NCBI GenBank assembly: GCA_014190035.1
Contig: BJFU01000005.1
Coordinates: 6,529-44,413, forward strand
Origin: Actinomycetes bacterium
GTDB lineage: Bacteria; Actinomycetota; Actinomycetes; S36-B12; UBA5976
Direction of reading: 5' to 3'
Length of the DNA: 37,885 nt
The position numbers were made by a program, and so were the translations under genes. The notes under the pieces are model-generated. The model was not told where the DNA came from. It made no database searches and saw nothing but the letters and a program-made list of their open reading frames with translations. Positions within the stretch are counted from its first letter, which is position 1; the number at the start of each line of letters is the position of its first letter. This document shows positions 19,845 through 28,967 of this stretch, piece by piece.

Positions 19845-20564
19845 ATGGCAATAGTTTCAAAAAGATCTGATCTACTCACCATTGGTGAAGTATTAAATCA
19901 AGTGAGATCAGAATTTGATGATATTTCGATTTCTAAAATTCGATTCTTAGAAGCAGAAGGCCTGATTGTTCCATCAAGAACAAAAAGTGGTTATCGAAAA
20001 TTCTCAAGCGCTGATGTTGATAAATTGCGCTACATCTTGCGAATGCAACGCGATCACTATCTTCCATTAAAAGTTATAAAGGAACATATTGAGGCCATAG
20101 ATAGAGGATTAAAACCTGAAATTGATGAGATTGAAAAGCCTAAAGTTCCTTCAGTTCTTGTTGATTTGAATCAATTAGGAATCAAAAAATCAAATATTCG
20201 GGTAACTCGCGAAGAATTAATAGCCAACACCTCAATCACTGACCAAGACTTGAAAGAATCTGAAGATTACGGACTCATCAAAGTATTAGCCGATAAACGA
20301 CATTATGACGATATTGCCGTAAAAACTGCTCGAGTTATCGCCGCCTTATCTGGATTTGGTTTGGAACCTAGGCATTTAAAGTTTTTGAAATCAGGAAGCG
20401 ACAGAGAATCTTCTCTAATTAAGCAAGTAGCCTCACCCATGTCTCGTTCCAAGAGACCTGATGCAGGAGAACAAGCATTAGAAATGATGCGCGAGATTTC
20501 AAATCTAACAAATCAATTACATTTCATCTTGGTTTCTTCCACCTTGGATGAGGAAATCTTGTGA
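19845..20564 (+). CDS. MerR-family regulator (FtsR/Rv1828-like)
   Basis: TIGEVLNQVRSEFDDISISKIRFLEAEGLIVPSRTKSGYRKFSSADVDKLRYILRMQRDHYLPLKVIKEHI; synteny between garA and the DUF151 gene. Confidence 0.88.
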   Translation: MAIVSKRSDLLTIGEVLNQVRSEFDDISISKIRFLEAEGLIVPSRTKSGYRKFSSADVDKLRYILRMQRDHYLPLKVIKEHIEAIDRGLKPEIDEIEKPKVPSVLVDLNQLGIKKSNIRVTREELIANTSITDQDLKESEDYGLIKVLADKRHYDDIAVKTARVIAALSGFGLEPRHLKFLKSGSDRESSLIKQVASPMSRSKRPDAGEQALEMMREISNLTNQLHFILVSSTLDEEIL

Positions 20565-21046
20565 GTGAAGCTAAACCTGGCTTTGTAAAAGTAAATGTGG
20601 TTGGTGTTCGCGTTGAAATGCCTACGAATCAACCAATTATTTTGTTACAAGATCAAGCAGGGGACAGATATCTTCCAATTTGGGTAGGAGCAGTTGAAGC
20701 TACTGCCATTGCTTTTGCGCAACAAGGCATCAAACCTCCACGTCCTTTAACTCATGACCTTTTCACAGACGTTTTGAATACGTTGCAAGCAAATTTGCAG
20801 GAAGTTCGTATTACTTCATTGAAAGATGGGGTTTTCTATGCCGAGATCGAATTTGGGGGAGGACAGGTTTTGTCATCTAGACCTTCAGATGCAATTGCCT
20901 TAGCCCTTCGAAACGATTCTTTGATTTATGTCGCTGAAGAAGTATTGGCGGCAGCTGGAATTGATATTCCTGCCGAAGAAGAGGATGAGCTTGATAAGTT
21001 TCGAGAGTTCTTGGATCAAGTTAAGCCTGAAGATTTCAATCTGTGA
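20561..21046 (+). CDS. Bifunctional nuclease family (DUF151) protein
   Basis: VNVVGVRVEMPTNQPIILLQDQAGDRYLPIWVGAVEATAIAFAQQG; RPLTHDLFTDVL; FYAEIEF; SSRPSDAIALALR. Confidence 0.92.
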   Translation: MSEAKPGFVKVNVVGVRVEMPTNQPIILLQDQAGDRYLPIWVGAVEATAIAFAQQGIKPPRPLTHDLFTDVLNTLQANLQEVRITSLKDGVFYAEIEFGGGQVLSSRPSDAIALALRNDSLIYVAEEVLAAAGIDIPAEEEDELDKFREFLDQVKPEDFNL

Positions 21047-21166
21047 GCAAGATTAAACCTCAATCTGTACTTGAGAGTTACGGCGTGTCATGTCTTTAAT
21101 GCGAGTGAACTCTTTACCTTTGGTTTACTCTTGTAACACAAACCCACACAGATCGGTGATTATCTG

Positions 21167-21727
21167 ATGATTACATCCAAAGGTCACCAAGAATCATTAT
21201 TCGAACCTAAAGAATTAAATAGACTTCCTGAAGGCGTTGGTTATCGCGGTGCAGTTGCATGTTCTGCAGCAGGAATTAGTTACCGTCAACTTGATTATTG
21301 GGCTCGCACAGGATTAATCGAACCAACAGTAAGACCTGCTCAGGGTTCTGGAACTCAAAGACTTTATTCCTTCACCGACGTTTTGGTTCTAAAAGTAATT
21401 AAAAGACTTCTTGATACTGGAGTTTCCTTACAAAATATTAGAACTGCTGTGGAATTACTTAGAAATCGTGGCACCGATGATCTTTCAAATCTAACTCTGA
21501 TCAGTGATGGCGCTTCAGTTTATGAATGTACTAGTGATGATGAAGTTATTGATTTGGTTCGTGGCGGTCAAGGAGTGTTTGGAATTGCTGTTGGAAGTGT
21601 TTGGCGTGAAGTTGAGGGCAGTTTGGCGCAATTCCCAGCTGAAACTCCCGAAGGAAACATTGTCATGACTGATAAAGTAATTGATGAATTAGCTTCCAGA
21701 AGAGCCGCTCGTCACGAAATTGCCTAA
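21167..21727 (+). CDS. MerR-family transcriptional regulator (Rv1830-like)
   Basis: GYRGAVACSAAGISYRQLDYWARTGLIEPTVRPAQGSGTQRLYSFTDVLVLKVIKRLLDTGVSLQNIRTAVELL. Confidence 0.9.
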   Translation: MITSKGHQESLFEPKELNRLPEGVGYRGAVACSAAGISYRQLDYWARTGLIEPTVRPAQGSGTQRLYSFTDVLVLKVIKRLLDTGVSLQNIRTAVELLRNRGTDDLSNLTLISDGASVYECTSDDEVIDLVRGGQGVFGIAVGSVWREVEGSLAQFPAETPEGNIVMTDKVIDELASRRAARHEIA

Positions 21728-21746
21728 TTCTCAAGGCAAAGTAGGA

Positions 21747-21787
21747 TTGACTTAGGGAAGTAGAACTTCTTTCCATAAACAAGTCAA
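21747..21787 (+). promoter_or_regulatory. Candidate leader structure upstream of gcvP
   Basis: Outer perfect 7-bp inverted repeat ttgactt (21747-21753) / aagtcaa (21781-21787); inner gaagt-aga-acttc (21757-21769). Ends 17 nt before the gcvP ATG. Confidence 0.3.
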
Positions 21788-21804
21788 GGTGGCAATTAAT
21801 TCAC

Positions 21805-24636
21805 ATGGTAAATAGGGAAGCCATATTCCAGGATCGCCATATTGGTCCAACTCCTGAACATATCCAAACCATGTTGAAAGAGACAGGTTTTTCATCCCTT
21901 GATGGATTATTAGATAAAACTGTTCCTGGATCTATTCGTTTAAGAGACAAATTAAATTTGCAACCTGCCTTAACTGAGGAAGCTGCTCAAGCAGAATTAA
22001 AAGCCTTAGCTAATTTAAATGATTTAAAAACTAGCCTTATCGGTTTAGGCTATTCAAATTGTCATACTCCTGCAGTTATCAGACGAAATATTTTGGAAAG
22101 TCCATCTTGGTACACCGCTTACACTCCTTATCAAGCAGAAATTGCTCAAGGAAGACTTGAAGCTTTGTTGTTATTTCAAACCATGGTTCAAGACTTGACC
22201 GGACTGGCAGTTTCTAACGCTTCTTTATTAGATGAACCAACTGCTGCAGCAGAGGCAATGAGAATGGCTCAAAAATCTTCTAAAAATGATTCAAATATTT
22301 TTTTGGTTGACAAAGATACTCATCCTCAGACAATTGCTGTTTTGCGAACCAGAGCAACTCCGGTAAATGTTGAAATTAAATTAATTGATATTGAAACAAA
22401 TCAAATTGACGCAGATGCATTTGGTGTACTTATTTCTTATCCATCAAGTACCGGTCAAATAAAGGAATTGAAAGATTTTGTCGCAAAAAGTAAAGAAAAT
22501 GGACTAGTGGTAATAACAGCTACAGATTTATTGGCGTTAACTTTAATTGAAGAACCAGGTTCATTTGGTGTTGATATTGCAGTTGGTAGTGCACAAAGAT
22601 TTGGTGTACCCCTTGGCTTTGGTGGACCACATGCTGGCTTTATTGCAGTTAATGAAGATCTTTCAAGATCATTGCCCGGAAGATTAATTGGTGTAAGCAT
22701 CGATACAACTGGTCGTGCCGCATTTCGTTTAGCATTGCAAACTAGAGAACAACATATTCGTCGCGGAAAAGCAACTAGCAATATTTGTACAGCACAAGTT
22801 TTATTAGCTGTTATTGCAGCTTCTTATGCTGCTTATCACGGACCACACAGATTAAAAGCAATGGCAATAAGAATTAACAACCAGGCAATTTCAATAGCAA
22901 AAATGGCTGAAAAAAGTGGTTTGATAGTAAAACACGAAAAATACTTTGACACTGTTTCACTAATCGTAAAAGATGCAGACGAAATAGTAAGCAATTTCCT
23001 AAAAAATGATTTAAACATCAGAAAAATTAACCAAACAGAAGTTTCAATAACCGTAGATGAAACAACTAATGATGAGATTATGAATCGAATCTCTAAATCT
23101 CTGAACACCGATATTGTAAACAAATCGGATAATAAAGTAATAATCAACAATAGAACTTCTAAATTCCTTACCCATATTCATTTCAACAAATATCACAACG
23201 AAACCGCAATGCTTCGCTGGTTACGCTCGCTAAGTGATAAAGATGTGGCACTGGATAGATCAATGATTCCTCTAGGTTCTTGCACCATGAAATTAAATGC
23301 AGCTTCAGAAATGGAACCAATTACTTGGCCAAATCTTGCTAATATTCATCCATTTGCACCGGTAAATCAGTCAAATGGTTGGAAACAAATTATTACTCAG
23401 TTGCAAGGCTGGCTATGCGAAATAACTGGTTATGACGCCGTTAGCTTGCAACCAAATGCTGGTTCTCAGGGAGAATTCGCAGGACTTCTTGCTATTAGGG
23501 GATACCACTTATCAAGAGGTGATACTCAAAGAAATGTTTGTTTAATTCCTTTAAACGCTCATGGAACAAATGCTGCAAGTGCAGTGATGGCTGGAATGAA
23601 TGTTGAAGTTGTTGAGTGCACTGAAAATGGTGACGTAGATATAGAAGATTTAAAGAATAAAATTGAAAAGCATAGAAATAATTTGGCTGCAGTTATGGTT
23701 ACTTATCCATCAACACATGGTGTATTTGAGGAACAAATTACTACTCTTTGCGAAATGATTCACGAAGCTGGGGGACAGGTTTACATTGATGGTGCAAATC
23801 TAAATGCCTTAGTTGCAGTTGCTAAGCCAGGTAAATTTGGGGCAGATGTATCACATTTAAACTTGCACAAAACATTTTGTATTCCCCACGGTGGTGGAGG
23901 ACCAGGAGTAGGACCAGTAGCTGTTAAATCTCATTTGGCAGACTTTTTACCAACACATCCATTAAATGATCAAGCAGGGCCAACAAAAGTTGTCACTGGA
24001 CCAGTAAGTGGTGCACCTTATGGTTCAGCTGGAATTCTTCCAATTTCTTGGATGTATATAAAGATGATGGGTGCTCAAGGATTATTTGATGCCACAGCTA
24101 CCGCTATTTTGTCTGCAAATTACATTGCAAAGAAATTAAAGAATCATTTCCCAATTCTTTACACAGGAATTAACGACACGATTGCACACGAATGTATTCT
24201 CGATATTCGAGAAATAACAAAAAATACTGGTGTATCAGTTGACGATATTGCTAAACGATTAATGGATTATGGATTCCATGGTCCAACAATGTCATTTCCT
24301 GTTGCAGGAACTTTAATGATTGAACCAACAGAATCAGAAGATTTGTTTGAAATGGATCGTTTTATTGAAGCAATGGTTCATATAAGAGCAGAAATTAGTG
24401 AAATTGAGTCAGGAACAATTACTATTGAAGATTCAGCTTTAAGAAATAGTCCTCACACTGCAGAAGATATTGCAGGGGAATGGACCCGTAAATACTCCAG
24501 AGAAATGGCAGTTTTCCCAGTAAGTGGATTAAGAACTGGTAAGTATTGGCCACCAGTTAATAGAATTGATGGTGCCTATGGTGATAGAAATCTGATTTGT
24601 TCATGTCCATCACCAAGAGAGATGGCTAATTCTTAA
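21805..24636 (+). CDS. gcvP: Glycine dehydrogenase (decarboxylating), P protein
   Basis: 943 aa; FQDRHIGPTPEHIQTML; GYSNCHTPAVIRRNILESPSWYTAYTPYQAEIAQGRLEALLLFQTMV; HLNLHKTFCIPHGGGGPGVGP (PLP-Lys region). Confidence 0.98.
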   Translation: MVNREAIFQDRHIGPTPEHIQTMLKETGFSSLDGLLDKTVPGSIRLRDKLNLQPALTEEAAQAELKALANLNDLKTSLIGLGYSNCHTPAVIRRNILESPSWYTAYTPYQAEIAQGRLEALLLFQTMVQDLTGLAVSNASLLDEPTAAAEAMRMAQKSSKNDSNIFLVDKDTHPQTIAVLRTRATPVNVEIKLIDIETNQIDADAFGVLISYPSSTGQIKELKDFVAKSKENGLVVITATDLLALTLIEEPGSFGVDIAVGSAQRFGVPLGFGGPHAGFIAVNEDLSRSLPGRLIGVSIDTTGRAAFRLALQTREQHIRRGKATSNICTAQVLLAVIAASYAAYHGPHRLKAMAIRINNQAISIAKMAEKSGLIVKHEKYFDTVSLIVKDADEIVSNFLKNDLNIRKINQTEVSITVDETTNDEIMNRISKSLNTDIVNKSDNKVIINNRTSKFLTHIHFNKYHNETAMLRWLRSLSDKDVALDRSMIPLGSCTMKLNAASEMEPITWPNLANIHPFAPVNQSNGWKQIITQLQGWLCEITGYDAVSLQPNAGSQGEFAGLLAIRGYHLSRGDTQRNVCLIPLNAHGTNAASAVMAGMNVEVVECTENGDVDIEDLKNKIEKHRNNLAAVMVTYPSTHGVFEEQITTLCEMIHEAGGQVYIDGANLNALVAVAKPGKFGADVSHLNLHKTFCIPHGGGGPGVGPVAVKSHLADFLPTHPLNDQAGPTKVVTGPVSGAPYGSAGILPISWMYIKMMGAQGLFDATATAILSANYIAKKLKNHFPILYTGINDTIAHECILDIREITKNTGVSVDDIAKRLMDYGFHGPTMSFPVAGTLMIEPTESEDLFEMDRFIEAMVHIRAEISEIESGTITIEDSALRNSPHTAEDIAGEWTRKYSREMAVFPVSGLRTGKYWPPVNRIDGAYGDRNLICSCPSPREMANS

Positions 24637-24709
24637 GCAAGCGAATTGGTTCTAGAAGTAATTATCTACTTTACATAACATATCTTATCGGACATAATCT
24701 ATGAGGAAA

Positions 24710-25417
24710 TTAGCGAGTGAAAACCCTTTGCAAGCCCCAAATACCTATCTTTAAGAAGGCTTCTAGGACGATATTTCTGCTCATCTTTGAGGTACCAATG
24801 GTTCTTTCGGTGAAGGTAATGGGCACTTCTTTGACCTTGAATCCTTTTTTAAGCAATCTTCGAACCATGTCAACCTGGAAACAATAACCTTGACTGTCAA
24901 TGTCAGACAAATCCAATTGTTTCAAGGCAGTTGTTTTATAAGCTCTAAAACCTCCTGTTGCATCACCAATATCAATGCCTAGCATCAATCTTGCATAGGA
25001 ATTTCCGCCTCTAGAAAGAATCTCTCTACTCTTTGGCCAATTAATAACTTTCCCACCTGGGACCCATCTTGAACCAAGCACACAATCATAATCTTCAATT
25101 TCTTTAAGAATAGTCACTAAATCCTGTGGGTCGTGAGATCCATCTGCATCCATCTCAACCAAGACATCAAAATCATCAATGGAATTGTTAAACCCATCGA
25201 TATAGGCAGCACCCAATCCATTCTTACTTTTTCGATGCAACACTTCTAAATTAGAATATTTTGCTTTTAATTGATCTGCTAATTTACCCGTACCGTCAGG
25301 ACTGTTGTCATCAATTACAAGGACATGCACTTCAGGATTATGTTCAAATATTCTATGAACAATGGAAGCTAAGGTATGAAGTTCTTGGTAAGTAGGTACT
25401 AATACCCTAGTTTTCAT
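24710..25417 (-). CDS. ppm1: Polyprenol monophosphomannose synthase (GT2)
   Basis: RVLVPTYQELHTLASIVHRIFEHNPEVHVLVIDDNSPDGTGKLAD; VLVEMDADGSHDPQDL; VLGSRWVPGGKVINWPKSREILSRGGNSYARLMLG. 4-bp overlap with lnt. Confidence 0.93.
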   Translation of the reverse strand: MKTRVLVPTYQELHTLASIVHRIFEHNPEVHVLVIDDNSPDGTGKLADQLKAKYSNLEVLHRKSKNGLGAAYIDGFNNSIDDFDVLVEMDADGSHDPQDLVTILKEIEDYDCVLGSRWVPGGKVINWPKSREILSRGGNSYARLMLGIDIGDATGGFRAYKTTALKQLDLSDIDSQGYCFQVDMVRRLLKKGFKVKEVPITFTERTIGTSKMSRNIVLEAFLKIGIWGLQRVFTR

Positions 25418-26904
25418 ATCTTCCTTCTGACGCGTCGAATAAACAACATTATAAATGGAACGACAACGCCAAATAAAGATATTCGCTCAATTATTGATGC
25501 ATATTTAACTGCTGGAGTTATATCAGAATAAAGTGAGGCAGTAACAATCTTAGATTGTGGCACAAACTCTTTTGATGCCCACAAGATTTTTCCATGCCTA
25601 TCTATGTGAGCTGAAGTACCTGTTGTTGCTGTGACCACAACGTCTCTTCCTGTTTCCATCGCTCTTATTCGACTTATCATGAATTGTTGATCTATTTGAT
25701 TTGAAAATGAATAAGTAGCGTTATTTGTATGAACAGAAACAAGTTCGCCCCCATTTGAAATCTGCTCAAATATCGTTTTATTCCATGCAACTTCAAAGCA
25801 GATTATCGGACTTATTTGTGTATTGGCCAATGTTAGATTATTCGACTGTGTGCCTGGGATGAAATCTTGTGGAATAAGTTGAAATCTCTTTATAAATTTG
25901 CTTAAAAAATCTCTAAAAGGAAGGTATTCGCCAAACGGGACTAGAATTGATTTTTGATATGATTCGCTTACTTTTTTATCCTTCGGATTCCATAGTAGTA
26001 CTGAGTTAGCTAAACCAGTATTTTTTTGTAATACCGCGCCACTTATCAGAGGTTTGTCATATTTTTGTAAAACTGATTGGATCAATTGACCTGCGTCTTT
26101 ATTGATAAATGGATCGACATCAATTGAATTTTCTGGCCATAATATAGCGTCAAAATTTTTAGTGTTTGTGTCAAGTAATTTTTCAGTTTCCTTGACGTGA
26201 TATTGCAGCACCGCCATTTTTTGTTCGTTAAATAATAATCCCGTTCTTGGTACACTCCCCTGCACTATGGCAAGATTCAAGTTACCGGTCTTATTTTCCC
26301 CTGGAATTTTCAAATCAAACATCAAAAGATTCATGGCTACTATCGATATTATAAATACCATTGAGGCGGAGAACGCTCTTTGTAATAGAAAACCAAGACT
26401 TGGAATTATTAGCGCAGCTGTAGTTAATATTGCACCTGTGACAAGAGGGCTGGAACCAAAAGGCATTAACTTCGCCCACGGTGCGTCTGCAGATGCATAT
26501 GCGATTTTCCCCCATGGAAATCCACCAAAAGGAATGTAATCGGTGATTGCTTCAATTGAAATAAAGATAAATCCATACCAGATAAATGGCATTGGAAGAT
26601 CTTTTACTTTGAACATTAAATAGCCACTAAATCCATAAATTAAGGACATTAGAGTGGCTAGCAGTATGTATGCGTCAATACCAACTAAAGCCAACCAACT
26701 AATGTGTGTAAACCAATAGCCAAAAGAAAAGAAAAATGAAAAAAACAAGTAATCACTTAAGGGTCTCTTGTGAGTCCCAGCCCACCAAATTGCTATTCCA
26801 ATGGGAATGACATACCAAGCATTTGTAGGGGCGAAACTTCGAGCAATAATGATTCCAGAAACAGCACCAAGCAAAATTTTGGTCTGTAGTTGTAATTTAT
26901 TCAT
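25414..26904 (-). CDS. lnt: Apolipoprotein N-acyltransferase
   Basis: Multiple TM segments plus a nitrilase-like domain with AILWPENSIDVDP (Glu), YQKSILVPFGEYLPFRDFL (Lys) and SPIICFEVAW (Cys). Confidence 0.93.
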   Translation of the reverse strand: MNKLQLQTKILLGAVSGIIIARSFAPTNAWYVIPIGIAIWWAGTHKRPLSDYLFFSFFFSFGYWFTHISWLALVGIDAYILLATLMSLIYGFSGYLMFKVKDLPMPFIWYGFIFISIEAITDYIPFGGFPWGKIAYASADAPWAKLMPFGSSPLVTGAILTTAALIIPSLGFLLQRAFSASMVFIISIVAMNLLMFDLKIPGENKTGNLNLAIVQGSVPRTGLLFNEQKMAVLQYHVKETEKLLDTNTKNFDAILWPENSIDVDPFINKDAGQLIQSVLQKYDKPLISGAVLQKNTGLANSVLLWNPKDKKVSESYQKSILVPFGEYLPFRDFLSKFIKRFQLIPQDFIPGTQSNNLTLANTQISPIICFEVAWNKTIFEQISNGGELVSVHTNNATYSFSNQIDQQFMISRIRAMETGRDVVVTATTGTSAHIDRHGKILWASKEFVPQSKIVTASLYSDITPAVKYASIIERISLFGVVVPFIMLFIRRVRRKI

Positions 26905-26914
26905 TAAGTTAAGT

Positions 26915-28018
26915 CTATATAAAGACTAAATCCTTAGTTGAGTTGTTACAATTTACCGAATTACCACCGTCTTTTATAACAATATCCTCTATACGAGCAC
27001 CATATTTTCCCTCAATATAGAAACCTGGTTCAATACTGAATGCATTACCGTCTTTAATTAAATTCTTATTTCCAAGAACGATATATGGCTCTTCGTGTGT
27101 TTCCATTCCAATTCCATGACCCGTTCTGTGAATAAAGTATTCAGCCAAATTATTTTTACGAAGATGATCTCTTGACACTGCATCTAATTGTTCAGCAGAA
27201 ATGTCACAACTTACTGCCTTAATAGATAATTCTTGTGCCTGCTTCAAACACTCATATTTACTTTTAAAATCCGGTGAACACTCCCCGATCACATAGGTTC
27301 TCGTGGAATCACTGCAGTAACCGCTAGGAGTTGTGCCACCTATGTCGATAACAAGAACGTCACCCTTTTTAATTACTTTTTCTCCTGGTTCATGATGTGG
27401 ACTGGCTGAGTTTTGACCTGATGCAACGATTGTGAAGTCAACGCTCTCATGCCCGACGTCAATTATTAGATTGGCGATTTTTCTAGCTAGCAATATTTCG
27501 GTATCACCGAATTGGAGAATGGATGGAATGGCTCTATGTACCTCATCAATATATCTGCCAGCCAATAACAATTGTTCAATTTCATAACTTGATTTAACAC
27601 TTCTAATTTCATTCAAGATAAATCCGGCATCAGTGAATTTTGAGTCAGCAAACAATTTTTGAAAATTTAACAATTTCGAGGCATTCATATTAGAATCAAC
27701 CGCAACTACCCCACTATTTTTTGGTGGCTTTATCTTTTCAAAAGCCGATTCTGTTTCTTCCCAAGTAACAATTTCAACTTCAATTTCATTGATGCCTGAA
27801 TCTATTGCGGCTAATTTTTCGAGCTTGGGAACGATAAGTTTCGGTAATTCATTTTTTTGCAAAAATAGACAAGTTAGTCGTTCAAGATTTTTTGCCTTGT
27901 ATCCAGTCAAATAACGAAGGTTTGCCCCTGGGGTAATCAACAGAGTTGAAACATCGTGTTCATTCATTAAATTTGATGCTTTGTTGAGTCGTTCTTTATG
28001 CTCTAGAACCAGATTCAT
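26915..28018 (-). CDS. Xaa-Pro aminopeptidase/dipeptidase family (M24)
   Basis: VIDIGGTTPSGYCSDSTRTYVIGE; HRTGHGIGMETHEEPYIVLGN; FSIEPGFYIEGKYGARIEDIVI. Confidence 0.93.
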   Translation of the reverse strand: MNLVLEHKERLNKASNLMNEHDVSTLLITPGANLRYLTGYKAKNLERLTCLFLQKNELPKLIVPKLEKLAAIDSGINEIEVEIVTWEETESAFEKIKPPKNSGVVAVDSNMNASKLLNFQKLFADSKFTDAGFILNEIRSVKSSYEIEQLLLAGRYIDEVHRAIPSILQFGDTEILLARKIANLIIDVGHESVDFTIVASGQNSASPHHEPGEKVIKKGDVLVIDIGGTTPSGYCSDSTRTYVIGECSPDFKSKYECLKQAQELSIKAVSCDISAEQLDAVSRDHLRKNNLAEYFIHRTGHGIGMETHEEPYIVLGNKNLIKDGNAFSIEPGFYIEGKYGARIEDIVIKDGGNSVNCNNSTKDLVFI

Positions 28019-28067
28019 GTGCCTAACGTATCCTGAATCTCGACGTTAACATTCGGAGACTATTGAA

Positions 28068-28967
28068 ATGATGAATAAATACACTACTATTGCTGTGGAT
28101 CTTTCATCATTGGCATATAGATCCTTTTATGGTCTTCCAGACTCAATAAAAAGTACCGATGGAAAGCCAGTAAACGCTATTAAAGGTTATCTTGATGCAC
28201 TTAACAGATTTATAAAGTTATATAAACCGAAAGAGATAATCCATGCCGTGGATGAAGATTGGCGACCACAATGGAGAGTTGACCTACTTCCTCAATACAA
28301 AGCTCATCGAGTTGAAGAAAGTGATGAAGAATTAGTTCCAGACGATTTGGAATATCAGTTAGATCTACTCCCCCAAATTCTGCAAGATATGGGAATGAAG
28401 GTTGTTGGTGCACCAAAGGCAGAAGCTGATGATCTTTTAGCAGTGATCTGCAAACAAAAAAGTAATGTTGTGGTCATAACCGGTGATCGAGATCTTTTGC
28501 AATTGATTGATGACAAAAGATCCAACGCAGTACACATGCTAGGAAAAGATGGTGGAATCTTGTTCACCGAAAAGGAAGTCTTGAGTAAATATGGGGTCAA
28601 GGCAAATCAGTACATTGACTTTTCGGTACTAAGAGGTGACGCTTCAGATGGTTTACCTGGTGTTAAAGGAATTGGTGAAAAAACTGCAGCAAAATTGGTT
28701 TATGAATTTGAAAACGTCGATAATTTAATTTTAGAAGCATCAAGGGGCAATGCCAGCATCTCCAAGAGAATCGCTACTTCGATTCTGGATTCAAACGAAT
28801 ACATTATAAGTGCAGTCAAAGTTGTTACGTTGAAAAGTGATTTAGATATTGATTTATCTCGAAGAGTTCACGGAATTTCAATATCAGAGATTAGAAAAAA
28901 ATACCAAAACCTCAAGATAGGTAATCAGCTTGATACATTTAACGATTCATCAACGTCAAGATCTTGA
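28068..28967 (+). CDS. 5'-3' exonuclease (FEN/Pol I N-terminal-like)
   Basis: TTIAVDLSSLAYRSFYGLP; HAVDEDWRPQWRVDLLPQYKAHR; APKAEADDLLAVI; VITGDRDLLQLID; VLRGDASDGLPGVKGIGEKTAAKLV (H3TH). Confidence 0.94.
   Translation: MMNKYTTIAVDLSSLAYRSFYGLPDSIKSTDGKPVNAIKGYLDALNRFIKLYKPKEIIHAVDEDWRPQWRVDLLPQYKAHRVEESDEELVPDDLEYQLDLLPQILQDMGMKVVGAPKAEADDLLAVICKQKSNVVVITGDRDLLQLIDDKRSNAVHMLGKDGGILFTEKEVLSKYGVKANQYIDFSVLRGDASDGLPGVKGIGEKTAAKLVYEFENVDNLILEASRGNASISKRIATSILDSNEYIISAVKVVTLKSDLDIDLSRRVHGISISEIRKKYQNLKIGNQLDTFNDSSTSRS

Noticed and set aside
21728-21804. Glycine riboswitch upstream of gcvP
   Set aside because: The intergenic region is too short and lacks the conserved glycine aptamer core sequences; only a simple inverted repeat is seen.
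22455-23150. Minus-strand ORFs of 104 and 108 aa inside gcvP
   Set aside because: Antisense shadows of a clear gcvP coding frame; no start context or family features.
26267-26539. Plus-strand 90-aa ORF inside lnt
   Set aside because: Opposite a clear lnt gene; no domain or RBS support.
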